Assembly (NCBI GenBank): GCA_021811505.1
Contig: JAJZOM010000192.1
Span: forward strand, 1-6,928
DNA from: Thermoplasmata archaeon
Lineage (GTDB): Archaea; Thermoplasmatota; Thermoplasmata; Thermoplasmatales; Thermoplasmataceae
Reading direction: 5' to 3'
DNA: 6,928 nucleotides
Made by a program: the position numbers and the translations under genes. Under the pieces are notes generated by a model. The model did not search any database. It saw only the letters and a list, made by a program, of their open reading frames with translations, and was not told where the DNA came from. This document shows, piece after piece, positions 1 through 5,098 of the stretch. The stretch's first letter is position 1. Every line of letters begins with the position of its first letter.

Positions 1-48
1 TACTGTTGGAGTTTCCTCCTTCTTCCATTTTATTTTCACGTTTTCCAT
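1..48 (-). CDS. 5' end of a gene coupled to pyrD (candidate PyrK), cut by left edge
   Basis: An ATG at 46-48 opens a frame that runs off the left edge after 16 codons, reading MENVKIKWKKEETPTV. Its A is also the last base of the pyrD stop (TGATG), an arrangement typical of translational coupling between subunits of one complex. Class 1B dihydroorotate dehydrogenases work with PyrK, an FAD and [2Fe-2S] electron-transfer subunit, so PyrK is the natural guess from position. The 16 residues carry no diagnostic motif and cannot confirm it. The reading frame and coupling are seen directly; the product name is inference. No clear Shine-Dalgarno site precedes the ATG, which fits re-initiation by ribosomes finishing pyrD. 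Confidence 0.5.
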   Translation of the reverse strand, partial: MENVKIKWKKEETPTV

Positions 49-950
49 CATAAAGCAGCACCCACCAGATCTGATATCTTGGAGAATCCAATTTTTTCAG
101 CCAGTCCAAACAGATCCTTTTCGATATCCCTGAAGATCGATCTGCCATGGAAACCAACAGCAGTACCTATCTGAACTGCGCTGGCGCCTGCCATCATATA
201 CTCGATTACGTCCTCAGCGTTACTCACACCACCGACCCCTATTATCTGGGCCCCAGTCTCCTTCTTTACCTCATATACGTATCTAATTCCCACTGGTTTT
301 ATCGATCTCCCGGATAGACCACCGTATCCATTACTCAGGATTGGTCTTTTTGCGTAGATATCTATTGCCATCGCCCTTATGGTGTTTATTAAAACGAAGC
401 CGTCTGACTTTGAGGCAGCGTTGACTGTTTCCATTATACTGGATGTGTTTGCACTGAGTTTTGAGAACACCGGAATTTTTATACTGTTCTTCACAGCTTC
501 CACTATGCTTTCTACCATTTCTGGATCGCTTCCTATCTCAAGACCCTCACCTTTGACATGTGGACAGGAAAGGTTGAGTTCCACCGCGGAAACGCCAAAT
601 TCTTCCATTTTTTTCGCAAGAATGGAGAATTCCTCAGGAGTTGAACCAAAAATACTGCCGATAATTGGTTTCCTTGCTTCCCTGGCTATTTTGATCTCCT
701 CTCCATATTTATCAATGCCCGGGTTTGATAGGCCCACTGCATTGAGAAGGTCTCCATGACCAAGATCAGCGACCACAGGCGTTGAATAACCTGATCTCTC
801 TTTGAGGCCAATTGATTTTGTCACAACAGCAGATGCACCCTCTTCAAGGATTCTCTTCATCGTATACCCGTTTTCATCAAGAATTCCTGATCCAAGCATG
901 AGAGGATTACCCAGATATATCCCGGCTATCCTGGTAGATAAGTCTGTCAT
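48..950 (-). CDS. pyrD: Dihydroorotate dehydrogenase, class 1 (probably 1B catalytic subunit)
   Basis: Oxidises dihydroorotate to orotate with FMN, the fourth step of de novo UMP synthesis, in the cytosol. The 300-residue protein has the length and motif order of class 1 enzymes: TKSIG (44-48), GLSNPG (73-78), NLSCPH (126-131) with the catalytic-base Cys129, SKLSAN (163-168, FMN/substrate lysine K164), NT at 189-190, GGLSG (210-214), and the phosphate-binding GVGGV (238-242) and GTA (262-264). A catalytic Cys, rather than the Ser of membrane class 2 enzymes, and the absence of an N-terminal membrane helix place it in class 1. The coupled gene at the left edge suggests the two-subunit 1B form. 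The ATG at 948-950 gives the expected N-terminus, though it has no clear Shine-Dalgarno site. It follows the HisA-like gene by 60 bases on the same strand. Confidence 0.95.
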   Translation of the reverse strand: MTDLSTRIAGIYLGNPLMLGSGILDENGYTMKRILEEGASAVVTKSIGLKERSGYSTPVVADLGHGDLLNAVGLSNPGIDKYGEEIKIAREARKPIIGSIFGSTPEEFSILAKKMEEFGVSAVELNLSCPHVKGEGLEIGSDPEMVESIVEAVKNSIKIPVFSKLSANTSSIMETVNAASKSDGFVLINTIRAMAIDIYAKRPILSNGYGGLSGRSIKPVGIRYVYEVKKETGAQIIGVGGVSNAEDVIEYMMAGASAVQIGTAVGFHGRSIFRDIEKDLFGLAEKIGFSKISDLVGAAL

Positions 951-980
951 AAGCGATCTAGAAATGGGATGATTTACGGG

Positions 981-995
981 ACTAAATTACTTTAC
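981..995 (-). promoter_or_regulatory. Weak TATA-like element upstream of pyrD
   Basis: Read on the minus strand, the 60-base gap before pyrD contains GTAAAGTAATTTAGT. An AT-rich box centred near 987 would place transcription start around 960, leaving a leader of about ten bases. No Shine-Dalgarno site lies in that leader. The gap is short, so read-through from the upstream gene is equally possible. Confidence 0.25.
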
Positions 996-1010
996 ATCCG
1001 GAACTGAAGA

Positions 1011-1499
1011 CTAAATATACTGTGCCATCGCATCTTCCGGAAAATCCTTAAGTTTGATATAAGGCCCGGAGGGAGGGAATGCACCTATGTAGTAGACAGC
1101 AGTGACTGTAAAAGGCACCTCTCTCTTGCTGAGGTATCTGGTCCCGCCAAGTTTCGAGAACTGGATAACTGTCTCTGACATCTTGTAGTTCATTATGAGA
1201 TCGGATGAATATTCCATAAATTCAGGAAGCTTCTTCAGAGGAAGATAATCCGGGATCACCACCGCAGATGCTCCTGAAATTATTGTATCGATCATATCAC
1301 TTATCCTGGTTGGAAAATTCAGAACAATGACATCAAAGTATTTCGCCAGGTGTTCATAAACTTTAAGATTAAGCCTGTTTTTTGTAAAGGCGTCAAGATC
1401 CACGGCCATTATTTCCTCTGCGCCCGAGAGTAGCAATTCCTGTACTGAGTTATAATTCCTGACCTCACCGTCGCTGATCAATGCAGAAGGAATTTCCAC
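1011..1499 (-). CDS. Shortened HisA-like (beta/alpha) half-barrel protein, function unknown
   Basis: A 162-residue protein whose first 90 residues read like the N-terminal half of HisA-family TIM barrels. IPSALISDGEVR (3-14) parallels the HisA opening IPAIDLxxGxxVR. SGAEEIMAVDLDAF (25-38) parallels the GA..LHLVDLDGA strand. ISGASAVVIP (74-83) parallels the strand ending in the phosphate loop. HisA proteins are about 240 residues; here the segment after the first strand and the whole second half-barrel are missing. The first catalytic Asp (the D of IPAID) aligns with Leu, and the GGGIR loop is replaced by NFPTR, so isomerase activity is unlikely. Residues 90-162 match nothing I recognise. The start is GTG (1497-1499); an in-frame stop lies two codons upstream, so it cannot extend. 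It sits between trxB and pyrD on one strand. The HisA relation is a motif-level reading done by eye. Confidence 0.6.
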   Translation of the reverse strand: MEIPSALISDGEVRNYNSVQELLLSGAEEIMAVDLDAFTKNRLNLKVYEHLAKYFDVIVLNFPTRISDMIDTIISGASAVVIPDYLPLKKLPEFMEYSSDLIMNYKMSETVIQFSKLGGTRYLSKREVPFTVTAVYYIGAFPPSGPYIKLKDFPEDAMAQYI

Positions 1500-1514
1500 C
1501 CATCAGCATTTTTC

Positions 1515-1531
1515 ATAGATTATTAATCTAT
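1515..1531. repeat. 17-bp dyad (ATAGATTA-T-TAATCTAT), operator-like
   Basis: Two perfect 8-base inverted arms separated by one base. The centre is too tight for an RNA hairpin, which favours a dimeric protein-binding site. It lies in the 53-base gap between trxB and the HisA-like gene, just downstream of a TATA-like box on the minus strand, where a repressor would block transcription start. Confidence 0.5.
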
Positions 1532-1533
1532 TC

Positions 1534-1543
1534 CATAAAATAG
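1534..1543 (-). promoter_or_regulatory. TATA-like box for the HisA-like gene
   Basis: The minus strand reads CTATTTTATG here. Initiation about 26 bases downstream would fall near 1512, within 13 bases of the GTG start, giving a very short leader. The 17-bp dyad lies between this box and the predicted start site. Position and composition are the only support. Confidence 0.35.
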
Positions 1544-1552
1544 AAGGGAGAA

Positions 1553-2524
1553 TTATTGTGGAGTTGCTGGTTTAAGGAATTTCCAGTCGTTCTTAGAGGC
1601 GGTCTTGCCTCTAATCCTCTGAATATAATTATAAGCAGATAGAGCTGCCACTGCTCCCTGCCCCGCTGAAATTACTGCCTGTTTGTATGGGATGTTTGTA
1701 ACATCTCCGCAAGCAAAAATCCCTTCCTGGGAAGTCTCTCCGTTGGAATTGATTATAATTTCCTTGGATCCATTCAGGCTCACCAGCTTGTTTATGAAAT
1801 CTGTCTTTGCTATGTAGCCCATTTCAACAAAGACGCCGTCCACTCTTAACTCCGTTTCCCTGCCCGTAACCTCATTCTTCAGGACAGCGGTTGTGAGAAC
1901 ATCAGTTCCCTTCAGCTGGACGGGTACTGTGCTAGTTATCACCTCAACGTTTCTGAACTGTTCCATCGATCTTACAAGATCCTCGTCTCCAATTACTTTG
2001 TTTGATTTGGTAACCAGATATAACTTCTTAGCGAGTCCTGCCAGATAAACCACTGCCTGAACTGCATGATCCCCATGACCGATGACCGCCAGATCCTTTC
2101 CCTTATAAAGTGGACCATCACATATTGCACAGTATGAAACCCCTTTCCCGGCAAATTCGCTTTCTCCGATGACGTTGAGGTCTCTTGGAGTTTTTCCGAA
2201 GGCGAGTATCACTGATGCTGCATTGAGTACCCTGTCGGTTGTCTTGACCTGAAATCCGCCCTTAGTTTTGTCGATCGATTTGACCTCGTCGTACAGAAAT
2301 TCTGATCCGTAGAGAATTGCCTGCTCCTGAAACTTGCTCATCAGTTCGAATCCACCGATGCTGTTGAATCCTGGATAATTCTGTATTTCATTGGTAAGCA
2401 GGGCCTGACCTCCAATGTCTTTTGTTATGATGAGCGTCCTCATTCCCTGTCTTGCAGAATAAATTCCTGCTGTGAGGCCAGCAGATGCGCCACCAATGAT
2501 TATTATGTCGTAATCGTTTTCCAT
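1553..2524 (-). CDS. trxB: Thioredoxin reductase-like flavoprotein lacking NADPH-binding arginines
   Basis: FAD-dependent disulfide reductase that should pass electrons to the thioredoxin encoded just upstream. At 323 residues it has the length and domain order of low-molecular-weight TrxR: FAD Rossmann motif GGASAG (11-16), redox-active CAIC (132-135, usual CATC/CAVC), nucleotide-domain GHGDHA (149-154), and C-terminal FAD motif GIFACGDVT (268-276). The segment that normally reads HRRxxxR and grips the NADPH 2'-phosphate is TKSNKVI (172-178), with no arginine. Thermoplasma acidophilum TrxR is reported not to use NADPH or NADH efficiently, so the donor here may also be unconventional. The second Gly of the first GxGxxG motif is Ala13. 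The gene follows trxA by 19 bases, clearly one unit; only a weak GGT precedes its ATG. It could instead be another TrxR-like reductase of unknown substrate. Confidence 0.9.
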   Translation of the reverse strand: MENDYDIIIIGGASAGLTAGIYSARQGMRTLIITKDIGGQALLTNEIQNYPGFNSIGGFELMSKFQEQAILYGSEFLYDEVKSIDKTKGGFQVKTTDRVLNAASVILAFGKTPRDLNVIGESEFAGKGVSYCAICDGPLYKGKDLAVIGHGDHAVQAVVYLAGLAKKLYLVTKSNKVIGDEDLVRSMEQFRNVEVITSTVPVQLKGTDVLTTAVLKNEVTGRETELRVDGVFVEMGYIAKTDFINKLVSLNGSKEIIINSNGETSQEGIFACGDVTNIPYKQAVISAGQGAVAALSAYNYIQRIRGKTASKNDWKFLKPATPQ

Positions 2525-2543
2525 TATTATTACCGGCTATGCC

Positions 2544-2948
2544 TTACTGGATCAGAGCCTTTAGTTTCCTTTCAAGGAGGGCTTTCGGGACAGCGCCTAT
2601 TGATGCGTCCACTGCCTTGCCATTCTTGAAGAACATGATTGTGGGTATGCTCTGAATTCTGAAGGTGCTTGACACCATTGGGTTCTCATCAACGTTCACC
2701 TTTCCGAAATTGGCAACTGTTGAATACTGTCTTGAAAGTTCATCAACAACCGGGGAGACAAATCTGCACGGAGCGCACCAAGGAGCCCAGAAATCAACCA
2801 TCGTTACCTTGGGTGATTTTACAAAGTTCACGAAAGTACTGTCTGTGAGATCGATAGGACCTGATGGTTTGGTTGTCTTCGCGTTTGTTCCGGACAGCAA
2901 TTCTTCTGCCATTTTCTTCCTTATATTTTCAATTTCATCGTTTTCCAT
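2544..2948 (-). CDS. trxA: Thioredoxin with WCAPC active site and N-terminal helical extension
   Basis: Small cytosolic protein-disulfide reductant, 134 residues. The active site is WCAPC (57-61); the buried acidic residue is Asp52 in VDFWA, and the cis-proline is Pro102 in SIPT. The thioredoxin fold spans about 31-134. The first 30 residues form a charged, probably helical extension rich in Glu and Lys, which makes it longer than the roughly 105-residue bacterial proteins. Ala replaces the usual Gly of WCGPC, which can shift the redox potential. The ATG at 2946-2948 is preceded by a GGAAGGT Shine-Dalgarno-like stretch. It is the first gene of a leftward unit with trxB and is transcribed divergently from the winged-helix regulator. 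Identity is firm. Confidence 0.95.
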   Translation of the reverse strand: MENDEIENIRKKMAEELLSGTNAKTTKPSGPIDLTDSTFVNFVKSPKVTMVDFWAPWCAPCRFVSPVVDELSRQYSTVANFGKVNVDENPMVSSTFRIQSIPTIMFFKNGKAVDASIGAVPKALLERKLKALIQ

Positions 2949-2959
2949 TTGGATGTTCT

Positions 2960-2966
2960 ACCTTCC
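2960..2966 (-). promoter_or_regulatory. Shine-Dalgarno-like site of trxA
   Basis: The minus strand reads GGAAGGT with 11 bases to the ATG. It supports the chosen start and shows that trxA, unlike the regulator and Usp genes, probably has a short 5' leader. Confidence 0.4.
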
Positions 2967-2986
2967 TGGTATCAGTCATTACAACT

Positions 2987-2999
2987 ACTATATTTTTAG
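2987..2999 (-). promoter_or_regulatory. TATA box of the trxA-trxB unit
   Basis: The minus strand carries CTAAAAATATAGT. Initiation about 26 bases downstream would fall near 2966-2968, just at the Shine-Dalgarno-like site and next to a TGGTAT motif (2967-2972, plus strand). This is the only strong AT box in the 153-base divergent region that points left. Confidence 0.55.
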
Positions 3000-3021
3000 T
3001 TGCCTTCTGACACCATGGTTC

Positions 3022-3033
3022 TGAATGCATTCA
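3022..3033. repeat. 12-bp perfect palindrome TGAATGCATTCA
   Basis: Perfect palindrome in the middle of the trxA/regulator intergenic region, upstream of both TATA boxes. Its symmetry and position suit a dimeric transcription factor. It directly abuts the TGGTATT repeat cluster. Confidence 0.45.
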
Positions 3034-3070
3034 TGGTATTTTATGGTATTGTAACTATTGTGCAATACCA
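3034..3070. promoter_or_regulatory. TGGTATT half-site cluster, putative operator
   Basis: TGGTATT occurs at 3034-3040 and again at 3044-3050, exactly ten bases (one helical turn) apart. The inverse AATACCA is at 3064-3070. The outer pair forms an 8-base inverted repeat, TGGTATTG (3044-3051) and CAATACCA (3063-3070), with an 11-base spacer. The cluster ends beside the TATA-like box of the regulator gene. A further TGGTAT at 2967-2972 lies at the predicted trxA start site. Helically phased half-sites in a divergent promoter suggest a shared operator, perhaps bound by the adjacent regulator itself; that last step is inference. Confidence 0.5.
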
Positions 3071-3080
3071 CTTTATAGTA
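3071..3080 (+). promoter_or_regulatory. TATA-like box of the winged-helix regulator gene
   Basis: CTTTATAGTA is centred about 26 bases before the ATG at 3102, which would give a leaderless transcript; no Shine-Dalgarno site is present. A more AT-rich candidate at 3088-3098 (ATTATATAAGA region) would place the start inside the gene, near 3120, and favour an internal ATG at 3150. Confidence 0.45.
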
Positions 3081-3101
3081 GTTTGACATATTATATAAGA
3101 A

Positions 3102-3467
3102 ATGGGATCATTTAACCAGCTGCTCAAGAAGAACGCATCCTGTAAGGATATGTTCGAATGTTTCTTCGATCTTATGCCCACCGAGGTGAGCATATTCTAT
3201 ATGCTCGATAGTGAAAAGAATCTCGATCAGATATCTGAAGAGATGCACAAAGATCGTACTACAGCCTACCGCTGTCTTCAGAAACTTGTTGGTGCAGGAC
3301 TGGTCGTAAAGGAAAAAAAGATTATCAAGGAAGGAGGCTATTATTACTCATATTCAAGAGTTGACCCTTCCATAATAAGGGAAATTGTGAATTCAAGGAT
3401 GCTTGAAGTTAAACATGCACTTAACAATATAGTTAAAAAGCTCGAGTCCGAACTGAATCACAGATGA
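3102..3467 (+). CDS. TrmB-like winged-helix transcriptional regulator, possible thiol sensor
   Basis: DNA-binding protein of 121 residues. Helices at about 26-49 (PTEVSIFYML, LDQISEEM) lead into the recognition helix DRTTAYRCLQKLVGAGLV (51-68), followed by a wing (70-86) with a run of tyrosines, then a C-terminal helix (89-118) likely to dimerise. This matches the DNA-binding part of archaeal TrmB/MarR-type regulators without a ligand domain. Cysteines at 14, 20 and 58 are notable because the gene is divergent from thioredoxin; C14 and C20 precede the winged helix and C58 is in the recognition helix. It probably controls its own promoter and trxA through the intergenic repeats, but no target is shown by sequence alone. 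The ATG at 3102 is chosen for its TATA spacing; the ATG at 3150 would remove Cys14. Confidence 0.8.
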   Translation: MGSFNQLLKKNASCKDMFECFFDLMPTEVSIFYMLDSEKNLDQISEEMHKDRTTAYRCLQKLVGAGLVVKEKKIIKEGGYYYSYSRVDPSIIREIVNSRMLEVKHALNNIVKKLESELNHR

Positions 3468-3527
3468 AAAAGAGCCCCCTGGATGGGATTGTGATTAAGA
3501 GGGAATCCATGATATAGATTGTCATTA

Positions 3528-3560
3528 CGTTCTTTTAATGGAATTTTCATTATTTTTACT
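3528..3560 (+). terminator. T-rich tract after the regulator gene, probable terminator
   Basis: About 60 bases past the regulator stop, the plus strand carries successive T runs (TTCTTTTAA, TTTTCATTATTTTTA). Archaeal RNA polymerase commonly terminates at such T tracts without a hairpin. It also lies just before the next promoter. The preceding bases, 3468-3527, hold only a weak imperfect inverted repeat. Confidence 0.4.
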
Positions 3561-3594
3561 GAAACACTTTGAATATTGGTCTTTTTAGTGTTTC
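3561..3594. repeat. Inverted repeat GAAACACT / AGTGTTTC upstream of usp
   Basis: Perfect 8-base arms at 3561-3568 and 3587-3594 are separated by 18 bases. The repeat lies between the T-rich tract after the regulator gene and the TATA box of the Usp gene. It could be an upstream operator for usp or add to termination; the loop is long for a hairpin terminator. Confidence 0.35.
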
Positions 3595-3608
3595 TCTTCT
3601 TACAATAA

Positions 3609-3621
3609 GAATATATATTAA
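3609..3621 (+). promoter_or_regulatory. TATA box of the Usp gene
   Basis: The AATATATATTA stretch centres at about 3614. Initiation about 26 bases downstream falls on 3641, exactly an in-frame GTG, or gives a 24-base leader to the ATG at 3665. A second AT-rich box (TACTATAAC, 3631-3639) could serve a start nearer 3660. Confidence 0.5.
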
Positions 3622-3664
3622 TTCATACATTACTATAACGGTGTTAGAAACCTCTAGATCCTAC

Positions 3665-4459
3665 ATGCTGAAGATCGATCGAATTGTCGTTCCTATGGCC
3701 AAAGGGGACAGATCTGGGAGAGTTCTGGATCTGTCTTTTAGGATCTCGGAAAAATTTTCCTCTGAAATTACAGCCCTAACCATAAAGAATTCAAGGAGCG
3801 AGATCACCTGGAGTGACAAGGTTGCGATCGTTACAAGGGCATATCGAAGAGGTAAAGATAATGGGGTCAAGGTCACGCCAAAGATAAGATCTGCTTCCTC
3901 TGTGAAGGAGGGAATTGTGGAGGAGCTTGGATCGCACAATTATGATCTTCTCATGATGGCGACTGAGCGAAGATCCTTTTTCTCAAACTCTATACTTGGA
4001 CAGATAGGCGATTATGTCCTGAAGAAAACAAGAGTACCCATGGCCGCGCTCAGCATAAGGGACGATGCTGAGGATTACAAAGAAATACTCGTTCCGTTGT
4101 CGGAGCAGATAAATACAAGATCGGCTGTATCCTTTGCACTAATTCTGAAGGCTGCAACTGGCGCGAATCTCACTTTTCTTGATCTCAGGAAATTTGACTC
4201 AAAGGAAATTCATGGATTCAGACTAGTTTTCGAAGAACTGGACAAGATTATAGAGACATATGGCGCCAACATAAGTATAGTGAAGCCGGTAATCGAGAAC
4301 TCATTGAGCCAGACAGTCCTGAATGAAATATACGAGAGAAAAACACAGTTGCTGGTAATGGGCTTTCATAATATTGACGGATCCAGGCTAAGGCTAAACC
4401 CGTCACTGAAGTCAATAACGAAACTTGCCAAGTGTGATGTTGCCCTAGTTAAGAAATGA
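3665..4459 (+). CDS. Tandem universal stress protein (two Usp domains), next to kdp
   Basis: Cytosolic protein of 264 residues with two Usp folds. The first (about 4-130) opens with KIDRIVVPM and ends YVLKKTRVPMAALS. The second (about 139-263) opens with YKEILVPLS and ends LAKCDVALVKK. Each keeps the hydrophobic strand before the nucleotide loop (LLMMATER, LLVMGFHN), but the ATP-binding GxxG...G(S/T) pattern is degraded in both, so tight ATP binding is doubtful. Bacterial KdpD sensors contain a Usp domain, and this gene converges on kdpC, so a role with the K+ pump is plausible but rests on position. The ATG at 3665 starts just before the first Usp strand; an in-frame GTG at 3641 would add eight residues and fits a leaderless start. 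No Shine-Dalgarno site precedes either. Its last 15 bases overlap the kdpC 3' end. Confidence 0.85.
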   Translation: MLKIDRIVVPMAKGDRSGRVLDLSFRISEKFSSEITALTIKNSRSEITWSDKVAIVTRAYRRGKDNGVKVTPKIRSASSVKEGIVEELGSHNYDLLMMATERRSFFSNSILGQIGDYVLKKTRVPMAALSIRDDAEDYKEILVPLSEQINTRSAVSFALILKAATGANLTFLDLRKFDSKEIHGFRLVFEELDKIIETYGANISIVKPVIENSLSQTVLNEIYERKTQLLVMGFHNIDGSRLRLNPSLKSITKLAKCDVALVKK

Positions 4460-5098
4460 GCTGTCGATAATTCCCTTCTGCATCAGCAATTCTATTATCT
4501 GTACGTTTATCTGAACTGTGTTGATATAATAAGATCCAAATATTGGAAAGTTCTGTGCTTCATCTGATTTGATCATTCCATCTAGCAGCGTGTTCAACTT
4601 TCCTGATGTAAAAAATACACTGTGGTTCATGAACATCAGAGAAAGGTTTTGCGATATCCTGGGAACCTGAATCAGAGCGTCCTGAACCTGTATGTTGGGA
4701 TCGAGTCCAGAACCTGAATAACTCACCATGTCTTCCGTAATCTGAGATATTGTTATGTTCGGGTTCATCTGCAGGAACCTGTCGATATAGTTTTTCGTGA
4801 TGTTCAGCAGAGCCGGGTTGTCAAGAGAATAATTATATGATCCGGATTGCGAAAGATTGTAGTTTATCGCAGATGGCCTCGGCTGGAAGAATATGGAAAG
4901 GTTGAATGCTTCGGCGAGATAGTAAGAACCATATACAGTTCCGTTTATAGTTATTGGATTCCCTTCCGCCTGTCCTGGATCTATGCTCTCGGTTATGAGT
5001 GAAATAGCGCCGGGTATCACAAATCCCACAATGAGCATAATTATAATCGTGAAAGCGGCCACTCTGGTTACACCTGTGAATGATTTTCTGTTTACCAT
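4445..5098 (-). CDS. kdpC: Potassium-transporting ATPase subunit KdpC
   Basis: Accessory subunit of the KdpFABC high-affinity K+ pump, anchored by one N-terminal membrane helix (about 12-34) with its soluble domain outside the cytoplasm. Family motifs appear in order in the 217-residue protein: GSYYLAEAF (57-65, for GSxLIGQxF), FFQPRPSA (70-77), SGSGLDPNI (128-136), ALIQVPRIS (141-149, matching A..Q.PRVA), and a C-terminal INVQIIEL (197-204) where others have VNVLxLNLAL. It is slightly longer than the roughly 190-residue bacterial form. The ATG overlaps the kdpB stop by seven bases, and a strong AGGAGG lies inside the end of kdpB, so the two are translated from one message. The gene's 3' end overlaps the convergent Usp gene. 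It is last in the operon as usual. Confidence 0.93.
   Translation of the reverse strand: MVNRKSFTGVTRVAAFTIIIMLIVGFVIPGAISLITESIDPGQAEGNPITINGTVYGSYYLAEAFNLSIFFQPRPSAINYNLSQSGSYNYSLDNPALLNITKNYIDRFLQMNPNITISQITEDMVSYSGSGLDPNIQVQDALIQVPRISQNLSLMFMNHSVFFTSGKLNTLLDGMIKSDEAQNFPIFGSYYINTVQINVQIIELLMQKGIIDSSFLN

Noticed and set aside
8..19. GGAG-GAAA-CTCC mini-hairpin with a GNRA loop, and an AGGAGG, on the minus strand
   Set aside because: Only four base pairs, inside the beginning of the partial coding frame, and no start codon follows the AGGAGG within the window.
379..759. Open frame on the plus strand inside pyrD
   Set aside because: It is antisense to a firmly identified gene and has no recognisable motifs. 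The same applies to the plus-strand frames within kdpB (5144-6790) and trxA (2665-3024), and the minus-strand frame inside usp (3661-3939).
3485..3510. Imperfect inverted repeat (ATGGGATT / AATCCAT) after the regulator gene
   Set aside because: It needs a bulged base and is not directly followed by a T run, so a hairpin terminator is not supported.
3569..3571. TTG at 3569 as the Usp gene start
   Set aside because: It lies upstream of the best TATA box, and the 24 residues it adds before the GTG at 3641 are encoded by promoter-like AT-rich DNA with no family match.
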